Source: Lachnospiraceae bacterium (GTDB lineage: Bacteria; Bacillota; Clostridia; Lachnospirales; Lachnospiraceae). Taken from it: a stretch of DNA of 32,091 bases. The notes beneath the pieces were generated by a model, which saw only the letters and a list, made by a program, of their open reading frames with translations, ran no database searches and had not been told where the DNA came from. Shown piece by piece: positions 7,379 through 17,142 of the stretch (position 1 is its first letter; the number at the start of each line of letters is the position of its first letter). The stretch lies in NCBI GenBank assembly GCA_022799755.1, contig JAAWOU010000036.1, positions 1 to 32,091 of the forward strand. The letters are read 5' to 3'. A program made the position numbers and the translations under genes.

Positions 7379-8963
7379 ATGGGCATGAAAAGCAGTAAAA
7401 GAGAAAAGAACACGGTTGACTCCATATCACAGAGGAAATGTGTTCTGCGGACAACCATCATTTATATGACGGTTTGCCGGGTGATTTTGTTTGTCCTGAT
7501 ATGTCTGCTGTCAGGGGGGGGTATCCCTTTGGCTGGCGGCCCTTTATCTGGCATTTGAAGTTATTGCTTCTTACATATTGGCGAAGAAATCCTATATCCC
7601 GTTGCGGAGAGTGCTCAACCACGCCGACGCCATGGTGACGGAGAGCGAAGAATACAGTGACGAATATGAGCTGATTGAGATTGCATTCAATAGGCTGTAT
7701 GCGGATACCGGCAAAATGAAGACTGCGGAATATCGCTATAAACAAAATGCGAAGAAAGAAATGCTCCAGATGCTGCTGTATGGGGACGGAAGCCAGATTA
7801 GAACGGAGCAATTAAGGGAAGCTGGTGTAGTATGGGACGGTGATATCTTCTGTGTGGCAAGAGTCAGCATGAACCACCTGGAGACGCTGAAAGAAATCTA
7901 TTCCTATTCCGATATGAAGCTGTTCAGCTTTGCCATAATCAATATCATGGAGGAGTATCTGCGGAACGCAGGCTATACGGTGTATGGAGTGGATAATGTG
8001 GATTACTCTGTGAGCATCATTATCCAGTTAGAGGAGGAATATGAGAACAGCAGTGTATTCAGGCGGGAGACATTTCCGCTGGAAAATATTACGGAGATAC
8101 AAAAGATATTGTACGGCGCCAAACAGGAACTGGAACGGATTCTGAACTCATTTACCGTATTTATCGGCGTAGGCCGCAGCGTAAAAGGATATGATGCCAT
8201 TCATCGCTCCTGGCTGGACACTCAATACGCTACAATCTACAGATTTACCAGAGGAGATCAGCTGGTGACCCTGTTTACATCCCATATGGAAAGCTATGAA
8301 AGCGGGATACAGTATCCCTGGGACATTGAGAAAAAACTGCTTTCCAACATGAAGGCGGCAAAGGAAGAAGCGGTATTGACGGCATTGGAAGAATTCTTTG
8401 CGGCGGTACAGAAGATGGCTCCGGACGAGATGCGCTGGGCAATCAATCAGCTTTTGAACTCCATTTTCCGGATTGGAATGATGAATAATTTTAAGATGAA
8501 AGACGGCAATCCCCTTGACTGGAAGATATGGATTCATGAACTCAATGCCACGGACACCAAATATGAAATGAAAGATGTGCTTATCAGACTGATTCTGAAT
8601 CTGTCCATGGAGGATGAAGAAAGTGAATCCGGAAAAAAGAAGCTGGCGGATTCCGTAAAGCAATACGTGGACGAACATTTCTTTGAGGAGATGATTTCGG
8701 TTTCGGAGGTCGCCTCACAGATGGGATATTCGGTGAATTATGTAAGGCAGGTCTTCAAGGAAATACAGGGCAGTTCCGTGTCGGACTATATCCTGGAAAA
8801 GAGGATGGAGAAAGCCCGGGAACTGCTGCTTACAACAAACTATACCAGCAAAAAAATCGCTCAGATGGTGGGCTATACGGATAACCGGTATTTCTATGTG
8901 GTATTTAAGAAAAAGACCGGCGAGACAGCAGATAGCTTCAGGAAGAGAAAGAATTCAAATTAA
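7379..8963 (+). CDS. AraC-family membrane regulator, frame broken at a G8 tract
   Basis: The reading frame starts at ATG 7379 behind a well-placed GGAGGG (7368-7373) and encodes a basic N-terminus and one membrane helix (about residues 24-45). It then runs into a stop shortly after eight G at 7514-7521. With seven G it continues without interruption into the long frame ending at 8963, giving about 527 residues. The restored protein has a second membrane helix (VSLWLAALYLAFEVIASYIL), a cytoplasmic signalling region and a C-terminal double helix-turn-helix (VSEVASQMGYSVNYVRQVFKE...SKKIAQMVGYTDNRYFYVVFKKKTG) of the AraC type. Relatives such as YesS carry a large extracellular sensor between the two helices; here only a few residues separate them. 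It probably regulates the downstream sugar operon. Annotation pipelines may call only the part from 7578. It could be a phase-variable gene, a fresh pseudogene or a sequencing error. Confidence 0.82.
7514..7521 (+). repeat. Homopolymer of eight G inside the AraC-type gene
   Basis: Eight consecutive G separate the frame of the first membrane helix from the frame of the rest of the regulator. Removing one G joins them. Only one other run this long was found in the window (30453-30460). Confidence 0.9.
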
Positions 8964-8976
8964 TACAGACAGCAGC

Positions 8977-9011
8977 AGAGCCATGTCGGCAATACGACAG
9001 GGCTCTTTTAT
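8977..9011 (+). terminator. Intrinsic terminator of the AraC-type gene
   Basis: AGAGCC (8977-8982) pairs with GGCTCT (9001-9006), with an inner GTCG/CGAC helix across a two-base internal mismatch, followed by tttta. It lies 13 bases after the stop codon. Confidence 0.8.
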
Positions 9012-9160
9012 TATGCGCACAGGCGTCAAAATGCGATATAGCAGCAAGCTGACTATTGCATAGATTACAGGGCCCGGAAAGAGGATGTTTGATTTGCTAT
9101 GGTGTGAAAAAACAAACATGTTTAAAAGTTACGGCATTCTGTGATTGTTATATCTGATAC

Positions 9161-9189
9161 TTGAAAACAAAGTGCAGGCCTTGTTAAAT
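9161..9189 (+). promoter_or_regulatory. Candidate promoter of the carbohydrate operon
   Basis: TTGAAA (9161-9166), a 17-base spacer and TTAAAT (9184-9189) lie 84 bases upstream of the first operon gene. A palindrome AAACATGTTT (9114-9123) is about 40 bases upstream of the -35, a sensible place for an activator such as the adjacent AraC-type protein. The site assignment is inference. Confidence 0.4.
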
Positions 9190-9272
9190 AAAGACATGGC
9201 GCACTGCTTTGCGCCAGCCATGGAAAGGATGCAGCAGCACTAGTAAAAAGTACAGGCAATTGGAGTGAAGCA

Positions 9273-10718
9273 ATGGGAAAGAATCAGGTGGATGTATATC
9301 CCGTCCCTGAGGGGATAGCGGGAAGAACGGATTTCAGAGTATATGTCAGGCCCGCAAAGAGGGCGGAATGGGAAGAAGCAGTCTGCTATGAGGTCAGTGT
9401 GGATATGCACGAAGTGCGCAAGGCCTCCATGGCCTGCTTTGATTTTACCGGAAAAATAGAGGTTAAAATCTGTGTGAATGTGGAGAAATACAGAGAGCTT
9501 TATCGGGTGGATATCCGTCCCAGGAGCCGTGGTATCATTCCCAGGTTTACCGAGACGGAGATTTATTTTGAACTGGATAACCCGGAGAATCTTTCTATAG
9601 AAGTGAACGGGGACAGATTCCATAACCTCCATTTGTTTGCCGGGAAGACGGAAGAGAAGCCGGAGTGGAAAAACGAAAAGACAGTATTTTTAAAAGGGGA
9701 CTTAAAACGGCCCAGTGTCCATGGCGGCGATGCCCTGAACCGTGTGCTGCAGAAAATGCCGGCAGGGAGAACCGTGTGTTTCGGGCCGGGAATCCACTAC
9801 ATTGGCGAGTGCATATGGAAGCTTCCCTCCGATACGAATATATACATTTCCGGGGGAGCGGCGGTCATCGGAAGCTTTGTCTGTGAGGGTGTAGAGAATG
9901 TGAGAATCTATGGGAAAGGCGTTATGCATCTGGCCGGATTCGAGAGATACAGCTCTCTGCGGGGCGTGCGCATCAGCCAGTCCCGGAATATACAGGTAGA
10001 GGGGATCGCTTTCATCAATCCCCCCCACTACACCATATATGTGGGTGGCTGCCAGGATATTGCAATCAGGAATATCAAGTCTTTCAGCTGTGAGGGATGG
10101 TCTGACGGAATCGACATCATGAGCAGCAGGAATGTATCTGTTCAGGGAGTATTCATGCGCAACTCGGATGACTGCATAGCGGTGTACGGACATCGCTGGG
10201 AGCATTACGGGGACACCTGCAACGTGGTGGTGGAGGATTCCGTTTTATGGGCGGATGTGGCGCATCCCATGAACATAGGATGCCATGGAGACCACGAAAA
10301 GGGCGGGGATGTCATCAGGGATATCCGGTTCCGGAATGTGGATGTGCTGGAACATCACGAACCCCAGAAAACATGCATGGGCTGTATGTGCATCAATGCC
10401 GGAGACGGCAACACCGTGCGGAATGTGCGGTTTGAGCAGATACGGGTGGAACATATGGAGCATGGAAAGCTTCTGGACCTGCAGACTATATGCGGGAAGT
10501 ACAATCCCATTCCGGGGAAGTTGATTGAAGATATCTGCTTCAAGGATATTTATTATGACGGTCAGGGAGAAGAGACGTCGGAGATAAAGGGGCTGGCAGG
10601 GAGCGAAGTGAGAAATGTCACTTTCGACAATCTGGTGGTAAGGGGACAGCGGATCAGCAATACGGAGCAGGGGAATATTTATGTGGGAGAAAACATTGCC
10701 AATATTACATTCGTATGA
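9273..10718 (+). CDS. GH28-like right-handed beta-helix glycoside hydrolase
   Basis: This is a 481-residue protein with an N-terminal beta-sandwich (about 1-125) followed by a right-handed parallel beta-helix. Catalytic-type elements follow the polygalacturonase (GH28) pattern: SDGID at 277-281, NSDD at 297-300 and GCHGD at 336-340. These resemble the family's NTD, DD and GHG motifs. The extra N-terminal domain recalls GH49-type layouts, so the family is GH28-like rather than certain. It has no signal peptide and should be cytoplasmic, acting on imported oligosaccharides, possibly galacturonic-acid-containing. The ATG at 9273 follows GGAGTGA at 9262-9268. It is the first gene of the operon, and the next gene overlaps it by 38 bases. 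A run of seven C at 10020-10026 is in frame and intact. Confidence 0.8.
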   Translation: MGKNQVDVYPVPEGIAGRTDFRVYVRPAKRAEWEEAVCYEVSVDMHEVRKASMACFDFTGKIEVKICVNVEKYRELYRVDIRPRSRGIIPRFTETEIYFELDNPENLSIEVNGDRFHNLHLFAGKTEEKPEWKNEKTVFLKGDLKRPSVHGGDALNRVLQKMPAGRTVCFGPGIHYIGECIWKLPSDTNIYISGGAAVIGSFVCEGVENVRIYGKGVMHLAGFERYSSLRGVRISQSRNIQVEGIAFINPPHYTIYVGGCQDIAIRNIKSFSCEGWSDGIDIMSSRNVSVQGVFMRNSDDCIAVYGHRWEHYGDTCNVVVEDSVLWADVAHPMNIGCHGDHEKGGDVIRDIRFRNVDVLEHHEPQKTCMGCMCINAGDGNTVRNVRFEQIRVEHMEHGKLLDLQTICGKYNPIPGKLIEDICFKDIYYDGQGEETSEIKGLAGSEVRNVTFDNLVVRGQRISNTEQGNIYVGENIANITFV

Positions 10719-13458
10719 CGTTACACCAGACCGGACACCAGGCGAAAAAGGGCAGGAACCGGCTTTTGCGGGATTGATGGCAGAATTTGTGCCAAAGATG
10801 GAGGAGAGAGCGGGAGAGAGCGGTCTGATGCATCCGGGGATTGCTTTGACGGCAGAGATTCTGGACAATGTCCGGATGCAGGTGCGCAGGGGGGAAGAGC
10901 CATGGAAGACATACTTTGAGGATATGCTGCTGTCCCGGGCTGCGTCAAAAGAGCCGCCTGTGTGCCTGACGGATCCGGCCGGGACCTGTTTTGCTTCTCA
11001 GGACACCAACCGGATGTTTCGACAGGACGGACTGACCGTATATACTCAGGCGGTATTGTATTATGTCACAGGCGACAGCATATATCGGAGAAATGCGCTG
11101 CATATCCTCCGGCTGTGGTCCGGGCTGGATCCGGATACCTATTCCTATTTTACGGATGCCTGCATCCATGTGGGAGTTCCCATGAACCGGATGTGTATGG
11201 GGGCAGAAATCATAAGATATTCCTCTTATCGGACACAAGGCGGATACGGGGATTTGGAGTGGAGCGACGGTGAGATTTCCGATTTTCAGGAGCATCTGGT
11301 GAAACCGGCGGTGAAGACTTTCCTGTCAAGCCGTGACGAGTTCATGAACCAGCATTTGTACACTGTCATGGGAGCTATGTCGGCGTATCTGTTCCTGGAC
11401 GATGTAAACGGCTACGAAAAGACCGTAGAGTGGTTTACCGTAAACAGGAGAGCAAAAAACCAGGGGTTCAACGGTTCGGTAAAAAGGCTGTTTCGGGAAA
11501 TCAAAACCGTGGATGAGGTGGGGACAAGGGAGGGCAGCGGAAAGCCGCTGCCGGTACCTGTGATACAGCATATGGAGATGGGGCGGGATCAGGCCCACGG
11601 ATGCGGGGATCTGACCAACGCGGCAATCATCGCCAGAATGCTTTTGGGACAGAAGACGAAAGTGGATCCGAAAGACGGCACTGTCTCCGGGGCGCAGAAT
11701 GCGGTGGGCGTCTATGAATTCCTGGACGACAGGATACTGAAAGCGGCGGATTTTTTCTCGCGGTACATGCTGGGCTATGAGACAGACTGGGTCCAGGCAC
11801 CTTTTTCCATACGGGAGGGGAAAATTGCGGACAATTACAGGGCCATTTCCCCGAACTACAGAGGCCGTTACGATACCATGAACTTTTGGGATCTGTACGC
11901 TTACTACACGGACCGGCGACCGGATGTCTCTCTGGAAGAGGAGTATCCTTATTTTTACGAGGCATTTCGGAAGAAAGTGCCGTCCAATTACTATACAGAG
12001 GGAAAACAGAAGATAAATTGGGACAATGGGGACGGGGGAGGGGACTTCTGGCTGTTCCTGCCGCCCGGATTGGCCGGCGACGAAAAGCTGCTGGCAAGGC
12101 CCCAGAGAGACTACCGGGTGGAAGTGGCGGACCGCGGAGTCATGGTAGGGAACAGGGAGGCCATGTGTGTGAAAGAGGAACAGGGCATAAGGTTTATCCG
12201 GTTCCTGCAGTCCGCCGAGAAGAGCAGACTGGCCGTCACATCAGGCGGAACCGGGAATCCGGTGATTGCGTTCCATATCCGAACGGACGGTATAGCGAAA
12301 CTGACCCTGGAGAATGGAGTGGGAGGAAGTATCTTTCTGCCGGATACCGGGGGACAGTGGGAATATGTCACCTTTCGGAGAAAGGCCTGGGAGTCTTTCG
12401 GAAATTTGTACTATCTGGTGTTGTCGGAGCTTTCGGGAAGCTGCGTGGACATAGATGCCATTGATATCAAACCGGATGTGGGGAATGAAAGCAGGGATCC
12501 CATTGTCGTTCTGGAATTTGAGGACGGCAGCAGGGAGCGCTCGTATACCGCTTTCTGCAAGGGGCTCCTGGACATAAGCTTTGTCGCCGAAACGCAGCAG
12601 GCGGACAGGGGCGTCTCCTACAGCGGGGCAGAGCTGCCGAAAGGTGCGGCGCTGGATCAGAAGTCGGGCAGACTGACCTGGAGGCCGCATAGGGCGGGGC
12701 GGTATGTTTTCTGGGTACACGCCAGGGCCGGGGGCACATGCCTTGTGAAAAAGGCGGAGGTGATTGTGGCGCGGAATCGGGCTGAGGCCGTCACATGGAT
12801 ATGGGACCAGGTAAAAGGACAGGACTATACCGCGGCCACATGGGGACCCTGCCAAAGGATTCTGGGAGAGACCCGGCAGATGGCCGCCCGCGCTTCCGAT
12901 GAAGCGTTTGGGGCACAGCTGAGGAAGCTGGAGGAGGCGGCAGGGCATTTAAAGCTTCTGGCGCCGCGTCTGGAGGCCGATCCCCTTACGGACGGGACTT
13001 CCCTGGATTACCCCCATATGGTAGAGGAATCTACCATGGGGGAGGAAATATTTCATCTGACCGACGGGAGCGGCAGTTTCTGCGGCTATTACAAGGCACG
13101 GGAGGGCGTTCATATCATGGATTTCGGATCGGAGCGGCAGGTATTCGCCGTAAAGTTCGGATACCAGGCCCGGTACGGATTCCCGGACCGTCTGGCCGGG
13201 GCGCAGGTGTTCGGCTCCAATGACCGAGAAAGCTGGAATCGGCTGACCGCGGCAGAAGCTGCCTGCACCCAGAACTATCAGGAGACAGCGGTAAGGGAAG
13301 AGGAAAAGGGAAACGGATACCGCTACCTGAAAGTCTGCAAGACCACCGAGTATCCGGACGTTCTGCGGGGAGATATCAGCGGGCTTCTGGAGCTGGGAGA
13401 ATTCCGTATTTTCGGAGATTGCCGTGAAATATGCAAGAAAGGTGATGTGACACGATGA
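10681..13458 (+). CDS. Alginate-lyase-like polysaccharide lyase with accessory beta domains
   Basis: This is a 925-residue protein. Residues about 50-470 form an alpha/alpha-toroid of the alginate lyase superfamily: NQHLYTVMGA at about 223-232 and HMEMGRDQAH at 297-306 carry the Asn, His and Arg/His residues expected at such active sites. A beta-sandwich of carbohydrate-binding type (about 500-610) and an Ig-like segment (LPKGAALDQKSGRLTWRPHR region) follow. The C-terminus (about 790-915) is an F5/8 type C-like domain. There is no signal peptide, which is unexpected with so many binding domains. The start at 10681 lies inside the preceding gene, behind AGGGG with good spacing; a later Met at 10777 is possible but has no ribosome binding site. 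It probably cleaves a uronic-acid polysaccharide by beta-elimination. The PL family and substrate are not assigned. Confidence 0.75.
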   Translation: MWEKTLPILHSYDVTPDRTPGEKGQEPAFAGLMAEFVPKMEERAGESGLMHPGIALTAEILDNVRMQVRRGEEPWKTYFEDMLLSRAASKEPPVCLTDPAGTCFASQDTNRMFRQDGLTVYTQAVLYYVTGDSIYRRNALHILRLWSGLDPDTYSYFTDACIHVGVPMNRMCMGAEIIRYSSYRTQGGYGDLEWSDGEISDFQEHLVKPAVKTFLSSRDEFMNQHLYTVMGAMSAYLFLDDVNGYEKTVEWFTVNRRAKNQGFNGSVKRLFREIKTVDEVGTREGSGKPLPVPVIQHMEMGRDQAHGCGDLTNAAIIARMLLGQKTKVDPKDGTVSGAQNAVGVYEFLDDRILKAADFFSRYMLGYETDWVQAPFSIREGKIADNYRAISPNYRGRYDTMNFWDLYAYYTDRRPDVSLEEEYPYFYEAFRKKVPSNYYTEGKQKINWDNGDGGGDFWLFLPPGLAGDEKLLARPQRDYRVEVADRGVMVGNREAMCVKEEQGIRFIRFLQSAEKSRLAVTSGGTGNPVIAFHIRTDGIAKLTLENGVGGSIFLPDTGGQWEYVTFRRKAWESFGNLYYLVLSELSGSCVDIDAIDIKPDVGNESRDPIVVLEFEDGSRERSYTAFCKGLLDISFVAETQQADRGVSYSGAELPKGAALDQKSGRLTWRPHRAGRYVFWVHARAGGTCLVKKAEVIVARNRAEAVTWIWDQVKGQDYTAATWGPCQRILGETRQMAARASDEAFGAQLRKLEEAAGHLKLLAPRLEADPLTDGTSLDYPHMVEESTMGEEIFHLTDGSGSFCGYYKAREGVHIMDFGSERQVFAVKFGYQARYGFPDRLAGAQVFGSNDRESWNRLTAAEAACTQNYQETAVREEEKGNGYRYLKVCKTTEYPDVLRGDISGLLELGEFRIFGDCREICKKGDVTR

Positions 13459-16169
13459 AAAAATATAGGTCCATGAAAACGGTGGCTGTAGTTTTATGTC
13501 TTGTCCTTTTGGCAGGTGCCTTTTTGCCGTGGGGAATGGGGAGCGTACAGGCCCGTCCGGGGGAAAGCTATACCGTATATGAGGAAACGGTGGAAGTTCC
13601 AAAGGAGGGGATGTACGAAATTACGGTAGAATATGTACAGCCGCAGGACAATGCCAGAGATCTCATCGTTGACGTGGAGGTAAACGGCGAGGTGCCCTTT
13701 CCGGAGGCAAAGGGCATTGTTCTGCCCAGAATCTACCATAATGAGGGAGACATCCGCAGGGATGCCAACGGCAATGAAATCGCGCCCAAACAGGTCATGG
13801 TGCCGGATCCGGTGAGACATACGCTGATGAATACTTCGGGATTTTACGAGGGCAATTACCAGTTCTCCCTGCAAAAAGGGGACAACGAGATACGGCTCAT
13901 TTGCACCAATACGGATGTGGATATCCGGGGAATTTCCGTCTCGGCCAAAAGGGAAGTTCCCTCCTATGAAGAATACCTGAAATCCCATCCGGGGGAAGAC
14001 ACGAAAGGGCGCTGTGTCATGGTTCAGGCAGAGAGTGCAGGGAACAAGACCACAGCCATGCTCTACCCCACCTACGATAGGAACAATGCGGGAACCCAGA
14101 GCATGGATGGAAGTCTGAACAGCCCCTCGAAAATCCGTATCAACGCCGCGGGCGGAGAGATGTGGAAGCAGACCGGACAGTGGATGGACTGGGAAGTAGA
14201 GATAGAGGAGAGCGGATATTACAATCTGGGATTCAAATACAGGCAGAAGTACAAGGATGGCCTGTTTACCAGCAGGAAAGTATACATAGACGGCCAGGTG
14301 CCTTTCGAGGCCATGGAGGGCGTCCGGTTCCTGTATGACGACGAATGGCAGACCATGACCCTGGCAGACGAAACAGGGGAGGCATACCGCATCTGGCTGG
14401 AGCAGGGCAGCCACACCATTAAAATGGAAGTGACTATGGGAGTCTTCGCGGAATCGCTGAAAAACATCAACAGCTGCGTGCAGGAGCTCAATGACCTGTA
14501 TCTGCAGATAGTGATGATTACAGGAACAAGCCCGGACAGTTATACGGATTATTTCCTGGAAACGAAAATCCAGGGGCTGGAGGGGATTCTGGAGCAGAAC
14601 CGCAGCCTGCTGCAGAAAGAACTGGACTTCATCACTTCCATCACAGGCGGAAAGGGTTCGGCCACATCTGCCATCGATACCATGCAGGTGCAGCTGGGTA
14701 TATTTCTGAAAGACCCCGAGGAGATCTCGAAACGGCTTGCCAGTATGAAGAACAATATCAGCGCCCTGGGCACATGGGTGGTGGACATGCAGGATCAGGC
14801 GCTGCAGCTGGACTATCTGTACCTGAAGTCGCCGGATGTGCCCACGCCGGAGGCAAACGTGGGAGGGCTGGAGAATTTCCGGTATCAGCTGAGCCGGTTC
14901 TTCACGTCCTTTGCAGGGGAGAACCAGCAGGTGGGTGCGGCACAGGGAGAGAACAGAACGATTACGGTATGGCTGAATTCCACCATCAATCCCAATGCCA
15001 ACGGCACCAGCGCAGGCCGCGACCAGGCGCAGGTGCTGAAAGATATGATAGACGAAATGTTTACGCCCCAGACAGGGATATCCGTGGAGCTGATGCTGGT
15101 GCAGGGTTCCCTGCTGGAGGCCACACTGGCCGGCACAGGGCCGGATGTGGCGCTGTTTACCGCGGAGGACCAGCCGGTGAATTTCGCCATCCGTGGAGCG
15201 CTTCAGGACCTCAGCGAATTTGAGGGCTGGGAGGAAGTGAAGAGCAGGTTCTACGATTCTGCCATGGCCCCCTTTGCATACGATGGCGGCTGGTACGGCG
15301 TGCCGGAGACGCAATTGTTTAACATGCTTTTCTACCGCACGGATGTTTTTGAGGAACTGAATATAGAGCCCCCGAACACCTGGGAGGAGTTCTATAAAAT
15401 ACTGCCTGTGATTCAGAGGAGCAATCTGCAGGTGACAACCCAGGACCTCTTCGCCACGCTGCTGTTCCAGAACGGCGGGCAGTACTACAATGACAGCCAT
15501 ACGTCGGCGCTGCTGGATTCCCCGGAAGCCGTGGAGGCCATGCAGACTTATACAGACCTGTATACCCAGTATGGGTTCGCGGTGAAGACGGACTTCTATT
15601 CCCGGTTCCGCTCCGGCGAGGTGGTCATGTCCATACAGCCTTACAATATGTACAACCAGCTGGTGGCGGCCGCGCCGGAAATCAACGGGAGATGGGACAT
15701 GGTGCCCATTCCGGGAACGCCCCGGGAGGACGGAAGCATTGACAGATCCGCCAGCTCCACCCTGACGGCCACCGTTATGCTGGATGCGGCGAAAGACAAG
15801 GAGGCGGCGTGGGAGTTTATCGAGTGGTGGTCCAGGGATGAGGTAAAAGCCAGGTATGGAACCCAGATCGAGGCGCTGCTGGGCGGTTCCGCCAGGTTCA
15901 CGCCGGCTAACATCGGGACGCTGGAAGATCTGCCCTGGCCCGAGGCCCAGTATACCAATTTGAAAGATGCCATGGCGGCATTAAAGGGGATTCCGCAGAT
16001 TCCGGGCAGCTATTATACCGCAAGGGCGATTATCAATGCGTTCAGGAGCGTGGTCTATAACGGCTCCCAGGTGAGACAGGTGCTGATAAAGCAAAATGAG
16101 ATGATCAATTATGAGATACACCGGAAACGGGCGGAATTCGGACTGGATGGAGGGGACGAAAATGAGTGA
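13455..16169 (+). CDS. Solute-binding protein (family 1) fused to N-terminal carbohydrate-binding-like domains
   Basis: This is a 904-residue exported protein. A signal peptide spans about residues 1-34 and has no lipobox Cys. Two beta-sandwich domains of CBM6/35 type follow (about 40-170 and 185-365; the second has GQWMDWEVEIEESGYYNLGFKY). A helical stretch (about 385-500) leads to a complete extracellular solute-binding domain from about 505 to 870, with YGVPETQLFNMLFYRTDVFEEL, NTWEEFYKILP and AAWEFIEWWS as typical family 1 segments. It overlaps the previous gene by four bases (ATGA) and the next by eight, so it is translationally coupled to the first permease pair. It should bring a glycan to the importer. 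The lack of a lipid anchor leaves open how it stays at the membrane; an uncleaved signal helix is one answer. Confidence 0.85.
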   Translation: MKKYRSMKTVAVVLCLVLLAGAFLPWGMGSVQARPGESYTVYEETVEVPKEGMYEITVEYVQPQDNARDLIVDVEVNGEVPFPEAKGIVLPRIYHNEGDIRRDANGNEIAPKQVMVPDPVRHTLMNTSGFYEGNYQFSLQKGDNEIRLICTNTDVDIRGISVSAKREVPSYEEYLKSHPGEDTKGRCVMVQAESAGNKTTAMLYPTYDRNNAGTQSMDGSLNSPSKIRINAAGGEMWKQTGQWMDWEVEIEESGYYNLGFKYRQKYKDGLFTSRKVYIDGQVPFEAMEGVRFLYDDEWQTMTLADETGEAYRIWLEQGSHTIKMEVTMGVFAESLKNINSCVQELNDLYLQIVMITGTSPDSYTDYFLETKIQGLEGILEQNRSLLQKELDFITSITGGKGSATSAIDTMQVQLGIFLKDPEEISKRLASMKNNISALGTWVVDMQDQALQLDYLYLKSPDVPTPEANVGGLENFRYQLSRFFTSFAGENQQVGAAQGENRTITVWLNSTINPNANGTSAGRDQAQVLKDMIDEMFTPQTGISVELMLVQGSLLEATLAGTGPDVALFTAEDQPVNFAIRGALQDLSEFEGWEEVKSRFYDSAMAPFAYDGGWYGVPETQLFNMLFYRTDVFEELNIEPPNTWEEFYKILPVIQRSNLQVTTQDLFATLLFQNGGQYYNDSHTSALLDSPEAVEAMQTYTDLYTQYGFAVKTDFYSRFRSGEVVMSIQPYNMYNQLVAAAPEINGRWDMVPIPGTPREDGSIDRSASSTLTATVMLDAAKDKEAAWEFIEWWSRDEVKARYGTQIEALLGGSARFTPANIGTLEDLPWPEAQYTNLKDAMAALKGIPQIPGSYYTARAIINAFRSVVYNGSQVRQVLIKQNEMINYEIHRKRAEFGLDGGDENE

Positions 16170-17130
16170 CACAATGAAGAAGAGACTGCTTTGGGCCTGG
16201 CGCGTGTTCTTTCCTAAGCGTGTGAAGAGCAGCCTGTCCCTCCGGCAGCGCGTCAGGATGAACAAGATTAATTATCTGATGATTGCGCCTTATTTTATCC
16301 TGTTTACGATTTTCACCATCATACCGGTGGTGGCGTCTCTGGTGCTGGGATTTAGCTATTTCAATATGCTGCAGCCGCCCAGGTTCATCGGACTGGCCAA
16401 TTATGTGTCTATATTTCTGAACGATGAGATATTCCAGCTTGCCATTAAGAACACCATCATATTTGCCCTGCTGACGGGGCCGGTGAGCTATGTGCTGTGC
16501 TTCCTGCTGGCCTGGTTCATCAATGACCTGCCAAAATACCTGAGGGTCTTCATGACGCTGGTATTCTATGCGCCCTCCCTCTCCGGCAACCTGTACCTGA
16601 TCTGGCAGTTTATCTTTTCGGACGACCAATACGGTCTGGTGAACTCGTTTTTGATGACTTTCATGGACCTGGGAATCATCAAGGATCCCGTGAAATGGTT
16701 CACGGACGAGAAGTATATCATGATTGCGTTGATCATCGTGCAGCTGTGGCTGAGTCTGGGGGCAGGTTTCCTGGCGCTTGGGGCAGGCTTCAAGACGGCG
16801 GATGCTACCCTCTATGAGGCTGGGGCCATCGACGGCATCAAGAACCGTTTTCAGGAGCTGATCTACATCACCATTCCCTCCATGAAGCGCCAGATGCTCT
16901 TCGCAGCGGTGATGCAGATTTCATCCTCCTTTGCGGTGGGAAATATCTCCATACAGCTGTGCGGGTTTCCCAGCACCAATTACGCGGGGCATACCATCAT
17001 GACCCATATCCATGATTTCGGAACGGTGCGTTATGACATGGGCTATGCCTGCGCGCTGTCCACTCTGCTATTGCTCATCATGCTGATCATGAACAAGGTC
17101 ATTACCACCGTGCTGGTGGACAAGGATTAG
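16162..17130 (+). CDS. Carbohydrate ABC transporter permease, MalF/LplB type
   Basis: This is an integral membrane subunit of a CUT1 sugar importer, about 322 residues with six predicted helices (first: INYLMIAPYFILFTIFTII). The coupling EAA loop reads EAGAIDGIKNRFQELIYITIP, where the ATPase would dock. The frame is open from 16111, but GGAGGGG at 16147-16153 points to the ATG at 16162, which overlaps the end of the solute-binding gene by eight bases. It pairs with the permease that starts 12 bases downstream. Confidence 0.93.
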   Translation: MSDTMKKRLLWAWRVFFPKRVKSSLSLRQRVRMNKINYLMIAPYFILFTIFTIIPVVASLVLGFSYFNMLQPPRFIGLANYVSIFLNDEIFQLAIKNTIIFALLTGPVSYVLCFLLAWFINDLPKYLRVFMTLVFYAPSLSGNLYLIWQFIFSDDQYGLVNSFLMTFMDLGIIKDPVKWFTDEKYIMIALIIVQLWLSLGAGFLALGAGFKTADATLYEAGAIDGIKNRFQELIYITIPSMKRQMLFAAVMQISSSFAVGNISIQLCGFPSTNYAGHTIMTHIHDFGTVRYDMGYACALSTLLLLIMLIMNKVITTVLVDKD

Positions 17131-17142
17131 GAGGGCGGCGTT

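Noticed and set aside
9114..9123. AAACATGTTT as a confirmed AraC binding site
   Set aside because: A ten-base palindrome is too short to assign. It is mentioned only as a possible site.
10020..10026. Run of seven C in the GH28-like gene as a third phase-variable tract
   Set aside because: The frame is intact on both sides and the run is shorter, so nothing indicates switching.
13494..15500. Minus-strand open frame of 668 codons
   Set aside because: It lies wholly opposite the solute-binding protein gene, has no ribosome binding site and resembles no family. Long antisense frames are common opposite GC-rich third-codon genes.
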